Part shown: piece after piece, positions 1-14,134 of the stretch
Layout: every line of letters begins with the position of its first letter
Position numbering within the stretch: position 1 is the first letter of the stretch
Assembly (NCBI GenBank): GCA_013398295.1
Contig: VZSF01009133.1
Coordinates: 191,199 to 255,198 of the forward strand
Direction of reading: 5' to 3'
DNA: 64,000 nt
DNA from: Chionis minor
Taxonomy: Eukaryota > Chordata > Aves > Charadriiformes > Chionididae
Made by a program: the position numbers and the translations under genes
The notes under the pieces: generated by a model
Told to the model about the DNA's origin: nothing
The model's input: only the letters and a program-made list of their open reading frames with translations
Database searches by the model: none

Positions 1-81
1 CAGCCTTATATAGAGAGAAGCCATAGCTCAAGAGAAGGGAACAAAATGCAATATGCGAAAGTCAAAAGGTGAGTAACTTAC

Positions 82-214
82 CTTTTCAATAACTTTATTC
101 CCTCCAAAACGAGTAACAAATTCTGCTGGAGAAGCCACAGTGAAATCCCGCTGCACATCAACTTTCTTCCTGTCCCGGCCTTGCTTTACAAGGTGTAAAC
201 CTGACATACTGGGC
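82..214 (-). CDS. ACACA: ACACA coding exon 2
   Basis: This 133-nt exon encodes the end of R76 plus residues 77-120, including the AMPK site (Ser80) and [13 protein letters not shown]. The acceptor reads ...tttccttag at 216-215 on the minus strand and the donor is GTAAGT at 81-76. It ends in phase 0, and the next exon lies outside the window. Confidence 0.95.
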
Positions 215-3200
215 CTAAGGAAATTCGTGGGAGACAGAAAAAAGCAACTTGGCAAGGCAGATGTACCCAAACAGAAGAGGGTATGTGAATAATTTCTAAT
301 GTTTCTAACGTTCCCCTTGACCATACTCCCCAGGAGACAAGCAGAATGACTCCTTGCCTCCAGACCACCATGGCCCGGTCCTCAGCTCTTACAGGGATGA
401 CTTTGGTTTTTAACCACATTTCAGTTATCTCTCCGCTCAAGCCAGCTGATCTGGAGAAATTCCGGTTATGCTGATAGATAAATGGGTAAAAATATGTTCA
501 CTGTATATTGCTGCCCAACACAGAACAACAACGCCCCAACCACACTGCTTTCAATTCATCTAGGAAAGCTGGAAAATTACATCAATTACATCATCATTTT
601 CTGGCTTTGGTAAAACAAGCTGCTAAGACAGACTCGGGAAGGAAATCCTATTGGGGAACCACAGCAAGCAAATCTCCAGGTGCAAATAAGAAATTCTGTG
701 ACTGGCTACTTAAAATCTTTCTCCAAGAATTTTCTAGCATCCAGTCTTTAATATTTTCCCCAAAAGTTCTGAGAGCTACAGGACAATTTAATCATGCTAC
801 TTTACTACAAACAGCAAAAGCCAGTTTTGTGCCTGACAAGATCCACTCCGTGCTCTGCTACCCTCTTTCTGCGTGGGAATGGGACAGTCACTTCCCCTTC
901 TTATGCTTCAGCTCCCACAGAAATAACACACAGAGAAACGACTCTTTGCTTTTGCAAGACTACAGGATTTATTTGCTAAAATTTACAAAGCTGAAATTGT
1001 GAGAGGAAACTCAACGGAAAAGCAGAGACCTACTCTTCGCACCTTGCGTCTACCATGGCACAGCACGACGGGGGAAATAAGGTATTTTTTATTGTAAAGC
1101 CCCCGAAGCTTTACCTCTTGGGCCACCCCAGAGTTTACCCACTTTTCTTACTGTATTTCGTGTGCTTTTTTTAACAGGCTCCTTTCCCACAAACACACTG
1201 AAGTCCTTACCCCTGCCACCACGCAGGGTTACCGAACCAGACCCTTTCTGCAGGACGGAGAGATGAATATTGGGAAGGTACTTAAAAAACTACTCAATGC
1301 TTTGAAAAGACCCAAGAGCAACCAAGGGTTGTGTGCCACTGGAGCAGCCGTGGAGCTGGCAGCATCTGTCCCCAGGAGCCACACGGCCCCCGCTGGCCGC
1401 CCTTCGACCATGGGAAACCCATCAGGAACCTCTGGCCTAATCAGCTGCTGAAGTGCCGATACCATTGAGCAACTCCACTGGGAAACGGGATGGGATACGG
1501 CAGAAAGCAACTGGAACTGCTGGGGGAGGGCACGAAGGGAAAACCAACCTAAGGACAAGCCAAGTCCCACAGAACATCTAGAGGTCTCCTCTCAAACGCA
1601 GCCACGGAGGGCAGGTGGCCCCAGAGCTGCAGCTGCGAGGTTCCCTGCCCCTCGTGGGGTCTGCAGCGTCCTGGCTTGAATGAGCTGCTGCCAGCGGTGC
1701 TTGGGCACAGCCTGAGAGGAAAATCACGGATTCCCCCTCACGTTCCCTCAGAAATATATTATGGTCTGTGAAAATGTACCCATCTGGAACACAGGCCCTC
1801 CTTAACTCTTCATCAAGAGCACAGTAACACCACAGATCAGTATTTTAACTAAAAATTTTGCTGATAAAAGAAGCCCTGAACAAACTGTAGCGAGTATCTC
1901 GTTTAAACACAGATTATTCTCTTACCCATCTTTCCTATGAGCCTTCACGGTGCTAACACAGACTACGCTGTGCTTTGCAGCGCACACAAACAAGAAGGAC
2001 CTTGACTCCTATCGTCTAGCACCACCTGGTCAAAAAGGTATATGCCAAATCCTGGTATAACCAGCCCAGAACTGTACTAGAACAAAAGGCCATCTTCAGG
2101 TAAGGCAAGATCAGCGCCCAGATCTGACCAAAAAGACACGTAGGATGGAGTGGATCCTTCCCTTCCTCTCCGCCTTCGTGCACACCCTCTGCTTTGGCGG
2201 TGACATCCTACTGCAGCACAACCCTGACTTTGCCCGGATTTCCAGAACAGCAAAAAAGCATATTTACCACACTTGGAATTCAGGCCCTGTGTTTTGTGTT
2301 AACACATTAATCTTTCTGTGCCACACGTGAGATACTCCCGTGACAAATGGCCAAGCTGGTGGAGAACTTCAAATTATAGTCTTGGAAACGTTGAGCGTAA
2401 TTGAGAAGAGGAATCCTATTCTAAGCACAGTGAAAGCGACTTTGAAGAATCCATGACACCAAGAGCAGGAGAAGTAAAAAGTTACAGGAAAACCAAGATC
2501 AATAGGGTGATTTTAAAACATGCTAAAAACATAGATGCCCATCTGCCAGTGGTATTCTGGGACATACCAGAACAAAGTACAACCAGTCTAGGAAGCTGTC
2601 TTAAAGAAGAGCTACTAGCTCATACCCAGAGAAGGGCATGAGAACCATTAAGTGTGCAGAGGTTCTTCCCCTGGGTATTTTCCCTTCTTCCAGCAAGACA
2701 GACATTGTCGTTGAACTTGAAATTTGGCCCTGTGAAGAAGATTTCACAAACTGCTCTGTGATAATCTCAGCCCAAGAATTCAAGGATAGGAGCCAGCAGG
2801 CAAGAAAGAGAGAAAAGGCGTAGTTAAGGTTGAATTTCTACCAAATGTGTGTATTTAAAGAGGGTCAGAATCTACGGCATGGCAAGGAAGGAGCGCAGTC
2901 CAACAAGTGAGACAGGTTTATTCATTGTCAGTTTATTGACAGCAGTCTCAACCAAAACAGAAAAAAGATAAAAATCTTGGGGTCAGAATCTGTTAAGGTG
3001 TATGGCTATGAACTACCCCGCCAAGCTGAAGTCACTACATGCATAAAGATACCGGTACAGATAAAACATCAACAAAACCAGAGGTTCATCATGCAGAATA
3101 ATGCACAAACTCTTGTTTATAATCGAGTATATTTCCTTTTAACTTGTGACAGTAAGCATACCAAGAACTTCAAGTTTATTTACTAACAACCACAGGCTGC

Positions 3201-6200
3201 ACATTATAACCAAAACAGGAGAGATTTTTTTCTTTTTGCAGGATAAGAGGTAGAAGCTGGGCAGCAAGGAAAAAAGAACACCGAGCTCTAAACAAAACAG
3301 AATAAACGCTGAGTTAGTAACAGTCATGCCCATTAACCACCAGGTCACAACCGCAGTTGTTTTGTTACGTAGCAACTTTCAAAATGCTCATCCTTCAGTT
3401 TACAGAGGTTAGGAGTTATGCAGAATCTCAAACTTTGACACCGATCCCCCAACTAAGATGTACTTTAGCATCTTTCCTACAGATTGCGTGCACAGATACC
3501 TTGCAGTATCTGGCGAGGTTTCAGAGGATAAAATTAACATGGAAAAACATCAGCATGCGTTTCCAGTACAGAGCGCCCAACTGCCCCGCTCCAAGACGGC
3601 TGCTGCTGCTACGAGGAGACAATCATATCTGTCATTCTTACCTTTGCAGCATGTGGTATCTCATTTCCTGACTCTGCTCTGCAGAATCCTCCATGCTGTC
3701 TCAGTAAAGGAATTAACAGATTTCGAGCTTGCTTAGGACTCGCCTAGTGTAGATGCTGCTATTTTATTTTTTTTTCAACGCTGCAGCTCAAAACCCAGCC
3801 GGAAAAAGCTGCAAAGAGCCTCTTGCACTCATGCGCTTCTCCTTGAAGCAGTGGCACTTCTCAGATTGCTTCAGTCTTTTAACCTTTGTCCCTTTGCTTT
3901 CCACCACCCCTCTCTCTGTCACTCTTCCTGTGACGCAGCATGCACGGAGCAGGCAGCAGCTTCCCTCCTCTGCGCCCGGAGAAAAGCAGCTGATCAGGAA
4001 AGCCAGAAAATGATCTACAGCTTACGTAAGGAGGCTTAGCACGCCGCCGGCAGTGATGGCCAGCCCCGGTTCACACTCCCCACCACGGGGGTCACCACCT
4101 CCCCCATGCTCCGTCGGCATCCCGAGGAATCCTGCACCACTGGCCACACAAGGGCGAGCACCTCCCCAGCAGCCAGCTGTGCCAGAGCAAAGGAGCAACT
4201 ACAGGGGCCACGTTTGCCTGAAGAATTCAATCAACACATAGAATTTAATACCACATCTTCAGGAATAGCAGGAGGGGGGAACAAGGAAAGCATTTCCAGG
4301 GCGGCAGAGAAGAAGAGCAGAGGCGCAGTTTGTAGAGGCACGCAGGGCACAGCGGTGACCCAGACACGAGACAACAGACCCCACTGGACACCAGCTTGAA
4401 AGCTGGGAGACACTAGACAAGTTTTCTGTGCATCTGTTTCTCCACCTATAAAATGGAGATGAGATCACCCCAAGTGCTATAAGGATAAATACCCCCACAA
4501 GCAAAGTGCCACAGCACTGCAGGGTCCAGTAACGTCACTGGAGAAAGTGATGTTTTGCATGTGCAAAAACATAAATTGCAAACTTGGGGGTAAGGAAAGC
4601 ATAAGCAAGGGCAACGACTGCAGCAAGACAGTGGCGATCAAACCTGGACTGGAACCAGACACAGCAACTGGATTACTTTTTTACGTTTCACAGAATCATA
4701 AATTCGTTGAGGTTGGAAAAGACCTTTAAGATCATCCAGTCCAACCATTAACCCAGCACTGCCAAGTCCACCTCTGAACTATGTCCCTAAGCACCACATC
4801 TACACGTCGTTCAAACAACTTTACTTTTCACGACATTTGGGTCTGTCCTGCTGTAGGGCCATATCCAGGCAGCACAGCTTTTATTTGATGCACACACGTT
4901 CAAAGAGCCTGGGCAAAACACCACACAATTGCCCCGGAGGGGACCGCTCCAAAAAAAAAAAAAAAGAAAAAAAAAGAATGAGTACCCAAGAGGGAAAGTG
5001 TGACATTAAGGTGATGACAGTCCACAACCTTGAGCCCTGAAGGGCAAGGTGAGGTCGCTCCAGGGAACAGGGAACTAAGAATAGTACAGGCGATATGAGC
5101 GACGACCAGCACAGCGAGTGCCATGTGTCTGATAAAGTGCAAACGAACAATTCTCTGCGGATCCAATTTCTCCAAGCATTGTCAGCAGCCGGGTAAAGGG
5201 GACAGCGACACACTGTGGCAGTGAAGAAGGCAGTCACAGCGGAAGGAAATCATCAGACAGCAGTGACAAGAGATACTAGGGAAAGAACAGAGTGATATAC
5301 CTACCTCATAACTCAGTGCCTCTCACCTGTCAGCCTTTGTTCCTCTTTGAAAAACTACTCAAACTACTCAGCTATGAAGCACAGCAGAATTTCCTCATTT
5401 AATGGATTTTAAAACAGAGGTATGTAAGAAAAAACAACTTGTCTTGAAATGTTTTCCAGCACTGGCTCCATCCCGAAAGGCCCCTGCTGCCCCACGGACA
5501 CGGTGTGCTACAGATCCCCGCTCCCAGCCTGCCAGAGCAAACCGGGGTTTCTGCCTCCCACATCCTGGCACGCACCGCTCCGGCCCTGGAACTCCGCTCC
5601 CCAAGGTTCTCCAGGCTCCTGCTCCCCTTCCCCTCTGCAGCGAGGCAACCACAAACCCACCGTTTCACCAGTTCCAAACAAGCCATCAGGAGGGTAGAGA
5701 ATCATGAACCTACAGACTCTGCTTGATAAAATCTGTGTGTCTCTCTCCTGGTCATCACTACATAAGACCAGCAAAACCCAGCAGACATCCCATGACTCTA
5801 CTGGGTATGTATTTCATGTAGAAAATGATACAGAGTCACAGAATCGTTAAGAGTTGGAAGGGACCTTAAACATCACCTAGTTCCAACCCCCTGCCACAGG
5901 CAGGGACACCTCCCACTAGACCTGGTTGCTCAAATATATTCTATTATTTTCAAAATAAAATACTTACATGAGCCATTAGCTTTCCTCAGTTTCTGACTGC
6001 GATTTGAGATTAAAATTCACATGCAGCATAACTGACATTTTATTGTTCTGCTTTTGTGAAAACAGCTTCCCAAATACTTGCCTGCGCTCCAAAAAAACCC
6101 CACCCACAGCCCCCAATCCAAACAGCTCCTGACCATTGTAGCTGCGAGGAAACACGTCCCACAGGTACCCACGGCGGGATGTCAGGGCAGCAGGCTGAGC

Positions 6201-9200
6201 CCCGGTTAAAAACACTCATCGAGCCTTCTGCCAGCTGAATCCCCTGCTAGGGAATCAACACGGACACGATTTGCTGCGCCATCCCTACAAAAACACGCTA
6301 CGCAAGGATGTGCCGTTCTGGTACAATACTTACCACCACACACACACGCACTGCAAAGCTCGTTTCCTAAACACAGAGCTACGGCATTGCCGTACGAGAG
6401 CCACCCCCCCTGGGCCTGCTGGCAGACAAAAGGGAAGCCTGCGCAGTTCCCTTCTGTTCTAGCCTCCCAGCAAAAAAAGCACTCGTTACGGACACATACC
6501 TGACGCACATCGCAGCTAGGAGCCCGCATTGATCCCAGCACTGGAACATGCCAAGTGCTATCGGTGACGTAGCGCTTTATTCCAGCGGCAGTGATGCATT
6601 AGCTGGCTTGTTTGAACGGCAGCGCTAAGGAGACTGCAGCACACACACACACACCCCCCCGACACAGGATTTCCCCCCCTCCCCGCTCCAGATTAGGCCT
6701 GTAAAGGGTTGGAGAAAGGGCAGCTCTCATCACTGATTTGGGCTTTACGTTTGGTAAATATGTAATGGCTGATGTGGACACCTATCTGGTCTGGGTGGTA
6801 CGGCTCAAGCCAGTTGAAGCACCCGTGAGATCTGCTCCAGTTTTAGATCTGCCCTTGCAACCTATTTCACGGAAAAGCAGAGAGAAAGAGCAAGCATATA
6901 CATAGTCCTGCCAGCAATACGGAATTACGCAGCCGGATAAATGGTTTACTATGTGGCGGGTAACGGGCAGCGGGATGCAGCAACCCGGACCGGTTCAGAG
7001 ACAGTTTTTGCCTGCGAGTTTAAAGAGACAGAACAGCTGGCTTGAATGCAGACGCTGATGGAAATCAGTGCTTCAACCCATCAATCACAACAAAATTAGA
7101 CTCAGCTCTGACAAAGGATTGTGCCTAAGGATTTCAGGAGATTAAATAAATGATGCCGCACAAAAACCCAACAACAGCCCTCTTCCTGCTCCCTGGCTAA
7201 GTAACTTCACTTCCATGCTAACGCAGATTTTGAAGGGGCATCAAGGCACAGCTTTACCCTAAACAGTAACTTCGGGTCCAAAACTACAGAGCCCAAACTG
7301 GCCCAAAGCTGCCCGGATTCCTCTCAAATAACCAAGTACTAACAGCTGCAATGGATGCAGATTTTAAGTGCCGAGACATTTGCTTGTCAGGTATTTTCTT
7401 CTCCTAAACCACACATCTGGCTTTTTATCTGCCGTGCCGTACGCATTCCAAACTGGAGCGTACCCGCAGGATGCACAGAGAGTCACTGCTGCTCCCGGCA
7501 CGTCCCAAAGCAACATCACAGCTGTTACTACAGGAGGGAACCTGATGATGTAAAGCTCACTGAGCTCCTGGGGATCACACGCTCTTATGTGTACTACGAT
7601 CAAACCCACTTCGCTCCCGAGGCCCTTCAACACAGCCCACGACCCGCTGTCCCTGACTGCTCCGAGGAATTCCGCACCCAGCTTTGAGTCTCATGCTCCA
7701 CAAGCCTCCAGCCTCCCACATGCCTCAAGCCCCTCCCTTCTCCTTCAAATTTATCTTTTAGAACCCATTTCTTCATCACATCCTTCCCACTTAGACCCAC
7801 AGCACCAAATTTTCCCCCCTCAAAAATACTCAGTAAATCCAAATGTTAATCCAAATAAATAGCCAAATTTAATCGATACCCATACTCTAGTTCCTAAAAC
7901 CACACAGCACTGAAAGATCTTTCCTTTTACATCCTCATGAAGTACAGAATTCCACAGGTTCCTGGAGTAACAGCCTCACAAGCTCCAGGTCAATCCCTGC
8001 CCCCAAGAGAAAAGTTAACACCAACAACAGTAATAGTTCTGCAGCCGAGACAAGAACAGGACTGAAGTCTTTCCCAGCCCTCTTTCACAAAGTTCAAGTG
8101 TTGAACAGGTCTGGTCTGCATGAAAGAGACAATATATGTATTTTAACACCCAGAATTAAGGGGGTGGGTGAGGGAGTTTTGCATAAAATTTATCACCGTT
8201 TTGCCTCGTGCAAGAGAATCCTGTACAGAGAGCACGGTGCAGCCCGTTTCAGCGACTAGTCTTACAGACAGAGTTATGATATGGAGCAGAGAGACCCAAG
8301 TTATTCCCCAGCCTGGAGATTCTTTGCCCTCCCTACCTAAAATAGGTGTAACAACACTGCCTCTTTTCCCAGACTCACTGCAAGGCTGCATTCACGGGCC
8401 GCTGCGCCTGCTGCCACCGAAGGAACAAGCAATGGGCTGCGAGGGGATTCGGTGAAAGCGCTTGTCTTTCAACGTCTTCGCTACCTCTCCCAACCTGTGT
8501 GGAAAGCCAGGGCATTCCGCAAAATCCTGGAGGGGGCCCTAAAGTATTCTGATAGGGACAAAGTATACTTCCTTGTCTTTTCCATGAGAAATATCAGAGA
8601 AGTAAGCACACAGGAGACGCTGTCAGCGCTGTGGTGCCTCAGCCAGCTGATCTTTCCAACATCTCCCTTCAAAGGACTGAATTTGGAGATGTTTCCCGTG
8701 TTAACTGAGGGCAGAGGGAGTAAAACACGTTGCACCAAAATAAGAAGAAAGCTATTTTTGAGAAGTATGCAGATGAAAGACCCTTTAAAGTGCACTTGTT
8801 CACTAAGCAGAGTAGCTTTCAGAGAAGAAAAAACGTTATAATTCCCAGGTTATCAGTATAACCAGAAACAGCTAGGAATCCCAAACACCTTCCAAGCTTC
8901 CTCTTTTCCAACAGATACAGGAAAAAACTAAGCTTTTCACTCCAGGCGGATGAAGTTCAAAACATAAAACACAACATCACTCACTGGCAGTAGTGGCAAC
9001 AAAAGGGAACTAAATCCTTTCTTTTGGCGAGGGCTCCGTGAGGATGCACGGCTTTAGTTCAGTAACTTGCAGAAGCACGCAGCAACAGTATCGCTCTCCC
9101 CATCTGCTGAGCCAACAGCAACTGGTGGCAGGCGAAGGAAAACGACCGGGCGAGCAGCAATGCTGGGTTCATCAGCGGCCTCCTGGCCCCCGAGACGCGA

Positions 9201-12200
9201 CCCCATGCGAGTCACCGACTGAAAGACCTCAGCAGCACCATGGCAACCGCCAGCACAGACGGCACAGCCAGGGCAGCCACCGGCTTCTCCAGCAGAAAGC
9301 CTGGAACGGGAAGGAATCAGCTCGGCAAAGGAGAAAACCTTTCGGATGCAGCTGGGCCAGTCCCGGACACGGCAGTGAGAGCATCAGCCTTGCAGACACT
9401 GAAGCAAACCTGTACTTCTGCTCACACATTTGTGCAAAAAATTACAGCAGCACTTAGCAGTTTACAAGATCAATGCCCTATAGTGTAATCTCCGCACCAA
9501 AAACAGTCAGACTGGAAAGGATTTATTATTTTTTTTAATTCAGAACAAGCTCAAAAGGATCCTTTATTACTTTTAGTACTCTGTGCAATCACTTCACGAC
9601 TGCTTTCTAAGCAGGCACCTTGTCCCCGTGCCAGGCTGCGCATACTCAACACACTACTGTCCTCAGTAGAACCAAGGCATTCTTCCAAAATTGCTTGAAT
9701 AGCTGATTAGTTCTTCCCAAGCATCTCAATAATTTATTGAGATTATTTACTGAGAAGCCCAAATACTGTTGGGTGCTAAGGACTAAAGTCTCTGTGGGCT
9801 TCATATCAGAGGTAACAGCTGAGCTGTTTCCAAAAATCTGGCTTTCAGTTGATGCAAGTGGATTGTCAGGTGACTCTGCACACCCACTTCACTGCTTATG
9901 AAACCAGAGCCCTGATGTTTAAATACCAGAAGACATGCAGGATTTATTCTATTTTAAACAAGAATTTGATACAAGATACCATCTTTGAAGCTAAAAATTA
10001 AGTTTAGCAATGGTCAAGGACAATTCATTAAACAAAACAGACCCAGAGTACTTTCCAAGTGGCATTTATAGAGAAGTTATTTAACCTACCACTAAAACTT
10101 CAGAAAGGAGCACAGCAACTGTCTGACAGCTCGCTACACTACAAGCAAAAACTGCATCCCAGCAGGACTGCTGCCTTCGGTTGGAAGTGTCCATGGAAAT
10201 TTCTGAACTCAAAGACAACACAATTATGCCTGGAAGCAAACAGATTAAGAAGAAACAGCATGCTTGGGTTTATTATCTAAAGGTGCAAAATGCAACAAAG
10301 AGTAAGTTTTGTTGATGTAAACTGTACACAAGTAGAGTATTTTCTTCAAGGACACTTGTATTCAGTGTTAGATGCTGAATCTAACAGAGTGAGGAGGGCA
10401 TTTACATGATTTTTATTACTGATACTTGTTAAACAAAGTACAAGCACAAGTCAGAAAAGAATCTGACCATTTTAGTCTGCGTGGTTACTCTTCAAACACA
10501 CCATTTCTGTCAAGCGCTGATGTTTCACGCACCAATTTAAAGTTCATTATCAGAGTGTGGATTTCTCAGCCCTATAGAGTAGCAGCCAACTGGCACAATC
10601 AAAGGTCTCCATAGATCTCTAGTGGTATGGAAGCCTCTATTGTACAACCTGTCCCAGCAAGACCGGCTTTAGCAACAGCATAAACACTTAACAAGATCAA
10701 TAAGGTGATAGATGGAACACCACAGCGCACACACACTCTGCATGCTCAAATGAAGAAACACAAGTTGACACAGGCTGCCCGTCGCCGGGTCAGGCTGTAT
10801 CGATCAGCCATCGCAGCCCCGACGGGTGACAAGGCTCTCAGCAACGTTCCCCAGCCCAGACAGGAGAGCTGCAAACCTCAGGTGCCGAAGATATGCCAAA
10901 GGGCCCACGGAAACAGCCAGGCGTCGTGAACTGGCAACGTGGGGTCGGTTTTTACAGGGGTCTAAGAGCAAGAGAGAAGCAGCAATGCCTGTTGCTACAG
11001 GTACACTCACAAACCCTTCTTCAGCTGACAAAATTCTGGATTTTAGACATTTTTCCCCAAGAAAGGCTTCTCTGCAGCAAAGCCCCTCCCCTCAAACGCA
11101 AGCTACCTCTGCCTTTATCTGACTAAAATCTCCCGTGTGAAACTAACCAGCAAATGGAAAAGATTTCTGGCAACTTCTTCTAAAGGATACACTCCCGTGG
11201 ACCCGCACCTCGTTTGACCCCCTAGTCGAACTGCACAGAACTCCCCACAGATTTCTCTTTGTCACTTTAGAAAGCATTGTACCTTTGTGATGACCAAAAG
11301 GAAGCTGGAAGCGAGAATACCTGTGCCCCACTAATTCACTGTCACAGCATGACTTCAGGCAAGTTGTTGAACTTGTCTTTGTGTCAGTTTCTCCATCTGT
11401 AAACATTGTTTGGAAATCTTTTGATGAAAGGGACTACCATCCTGGAAAACTATTTCAATACTTTATCTTAGAAAAACAGCCTATAACGCTGTAACTTTTT
11501 TTATTTGAATTGGCATTTCTCTCCAGTTTAACTGAAAGTCAAGTACCCTGAAAAGAGGGTGCCAAAGCAAGCAAGTTGCCACAGAGGTGCTCAAGGTCGC
11601 ACACCTATTGCATTACACCCCACTCCGATGCCAGGCAGTGTCCTTGAAGTTGCTTGGTTTTCTTGCTCTCCTATTGTCTGTTTTCCACGCTGACAGTTAC
11701 GTGTTCATCCACTTCTGCTCCTATAATATATATATAGTTACAGGGCTAGATCTTTTCCTGCTTCAAAATTACCTTTTGTGCTGCCAAATTATTATAACTG
11801 GCAGTCATTGGAAAGGTAAGCCACTTCAAATTTGCATTAAGATTTTATCTCTGTTATCTCACTGCCAGCTGGCTAACCATGTCCACCAGCACCACCATAA
11901 CAACTCCATAAAGTATGGGCTCCTATCCCCCTTCTGCCCCAACCCAAAAGTCTGCTACTACTTATTTTCAGAGGCTGCCTCCCTCAAGTGGGAAGGGAAC
12001 CACCAATAAAAGGACAGATTAAAATTCCTTAATCTGCACAAGCAAAGAAACCAACAGAACAGAAGAACAAGCTGAAAAGATTAGCTGGCCGTATAAACTT
12101 CTGCTATCGGTCAGTAAAAGCCAGAAGCGTTTTTGGAACCAACCACTTCCTCAAAAGCAGCAAAGCAAAGGTAGTGAGGGATTGTTTGTGAAGAACTCCA

Positions 12201-14134
12201 GCGGGATTCAGACTGTCCTGTATGTTCCTGAACGGGATGGCACCTTTTGAAAAGGCAGGCAGAAAGAGCAGCTCAAGAGGCGGCTCTTCTCCATTTGGAT
12301 TTGATCACTGGGAGGAGCTGCTGGGAGAACCCGCTGGGAGAACCCAAGGCTGGAAGGCACCAGAACAAACAATCACAAACTTATCTGTAAGGAGCTAGCA
12401 GCAAAAAGGTAGTTAACTTACATCCAGCTGGAACGTGTCAAGGAAAAATCTTTCCTAAACAAAAATGCAATTCCTTTCTTACATGGTAAAAAGGCTTGCA
12501 AACATGGGACTGTCAATTGCTGCAGTAAATTTGGATGTTAGGAGGACTTTTAACACTCAAAAATTACATTTTCATAAATAGAACAAGTACATGTGAAACA
12601 ACTGCAGAGTAATCAGAAATTCAGGCGATGGTGAGCAACTGTTCTGATAAACCGGAAGGACGTATGAAGCGTGGCTTTGGTAAGATCCATTCCAGCACTG
12701 TTTAACATTTTCTTTTTAAATTAGTCAGTTACGAGCTTACCATCAAACTAGGATTGACTGGAGATGCTTTGGAATCAAGAATCTAATTCTAAAGGAACTT
12801 GACCAAGTGGCAAGGTAACCTGAAACGCACTGCTGCAATCCAGTAGTACCAAGTGCAAATATTACACCCAGTAAAAGATTATCAATATTCAGCGCGGTGA
12901 TTGTTCATGGACTGCTGGTCCCTGTGTACAGCACCCCCTCACTCTCCCCAGCACTGACCAGGTCTCAGGTACAGCACCACGCTCAGGTCTGGGCACCAGA
13001 CCTCCTGGAATAGGGAAACAAGTGAAGGAGACGTGGAAGGATGAATCAAAACTGATCAAACACTGAGAAACTGTGATCTGTATGTACACACGCCAAAAAG
13101 TAAGAGATAACTAGCCTATACCAGAGCAAATACAGTCGGTACATCCTGCTAGTTGTATGCAAATCAGCAACACGGTAAAAATAAACAAGGCCTCTTGCCA
13201 AGGAAATATTAACACCACAATCTTAGAAGTCCAACTTTGTAGCTCATTTGAGGCACAAAGAATCAGCGGTAGGAGAGAAGCAGCCCTTCTCCCAGCCGCG
13301 AGACCTACGTCTCCCAGAGCTGCACGCAGAAACTACCATATTCAGCCTCAGCTTGTCACCACTTCGCAGGATACCAATCTTTTCTTTAACCATCAACAAA
13401 ATTTTCTCTATCCAAACCAAAAAACATTCCAAGCATTACGGAGTCATTGATCTTACCCAGGGGTACTGCGAACACTTTAGCTACACACAAAGCAGCAAAT
13501 CCCATACAAAGACAAAATAAGCAAATAACATCCTTGTTCTCAACAAACATGCCCCATCTAAAAGACATGCACAAGTGAAAACTTTAAAGATCTCGGTCAG
13601 CGCTTTTCAGTTTTCTGAAAGCCAGCGCAAGAGACGCGCAAGCCCACCATAACACTCGCCAGCTGAGATGTCTGAAGGGTGCTTACGGAATTTAGGCACA
13701 GCTATTTCATCAAAACCGGTGGAAGATAGAAGGTTTTGATACAGATGAACGTACAAGAGGCCATTTAGAAACAGAACGCCAGAAGATGTCTTGGCACAAC
13801 AAAAACATCTGAAGCCAAACCCGAATATAAAGCTGAATCTTTGGATCATCTTTGGAAGATGGGATAAAAAGACCAAAGCCTGAATCCGAGTACTATTTTA
13901 TCCGTACCTCATGTGGCTTGCCAGGCCATCTTGAGCGTTAGAAAGTCCTAGATCAGAAAGGGAATCTGAGCAGACGGACGCAGGCGACAAAGACCTCTCT
14001 TTCTCCTCTAGCAGATCAAGTTTCACCAAGGAGCTCGTCTCATCTTCCGAGTTATCCTCTGACACAGAGCCAATAATAAAGCGAGAGTGAGGGTTCATCT
14101 CCAGGGGTTTAGTGGGTTGGGAAGACTCTTCCAT
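82..14134 (-). CDS. ACACA: ACACA, acetyl-CoA carboxylase 1 (5' part; two coding exons, gene continues left)
   Basis: The cytosolic biotin enzyme acetyl-CoA carboxylase 1 makes malonyl-CoA from acetyl-CoA, the committed step of fatty-acid synthesis. Two joined exons, complement(13908..14134) and complement(82..214), give residues 1-120. These correspond to the regulatory N-terminal tail and the start of the biotin-carboxylase region ([13 protein letters not shown]). The stretch [17 protein letters not shown] is a near-exact family signature. The start at 14134 matches the short-form methionine of vertebrate ACC1. Ser80, in PSMSGLHL, is the counterpart of the AMPK-inhibited Ser79/80 of mammals. 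The biotin carboxylase, BCCP and carboxyltransferase domains are encoded beyond the left edge. Identification rests on remembered protein similarity and is very strong; the paralogue ACACB has a much longer, different N-terminus. Confidence 0.96.
4410..4500 (+). repeat. MIR-like SINE fragment
   Basis: The stretch reads like the MIR core (gtttctccacctataaaatg, then a run toward an ATAAATA stretch). It is old and diverged, so the limits are approximate. Confidence 0.5.
4689..4816 (-). repeat. CR1 LINE 3' end, diverged
   Basis: In plus orientation it opens with cacagaatcataaattcg, then a ggttggaaaagacc-type segment and atcatccagtccaacc. This is the reverse complement of the CR1 3' terminus, which ends in ATTCTRTG repeats. 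It is a short 5'-truncated copy. Confidence 0.85.
5832..5932 (-). repeat. CR1 LINE 3' end
   Basis: The plus strand shows cagagtcacagaatcg, gttggaagggacctt and caggcagggacacctccca, typical of an antisense avian CR1 tail. It is about 100 bp and 5'-truncated. Confidence 0.85.
6641..6660 (+). repeat. CA microsatellite followed by a C run
   Basis: A short (CA)n tract runs directly into a C homopolymer. A similar smaller CA run lies near 6337-6350. Confidence 0.8.
11325..11410 (+). repeat. MIR-like SINE fragment
   Basis: It contains the recognisable order 'ttcaggcaagttgttgaac' then 'gtcagtttctccatctgtaa', matching the MIR core where a 'gggcaagtcacttaac' block precedes 'cctcagtttcctcatctgtaaa'. 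Ends are approximate. Confidence 0.6.

Larger units (their letters stand above)
215..13907 (-). other. ACACA: ACACA intron between coding exons 1 and 2
   Basis: This is 13.7 kb of non-coding sequence. It holds CR1 3' ends near 4689 and 5832, MIR-like fragments near 4410 and 11325, short CA and A-rich runs, and no conserved exon that I can recognise. The open frames inside it (up to about 160 codons) show no family similarity or repeat-protein signature. Confidence 0.85.

Noticed and set aside
508..1002. 164-codon open frame on the plus strand in the ACACA intron
   Set aside because: No similarity to any family and antisense to ACACA; treated as chance.
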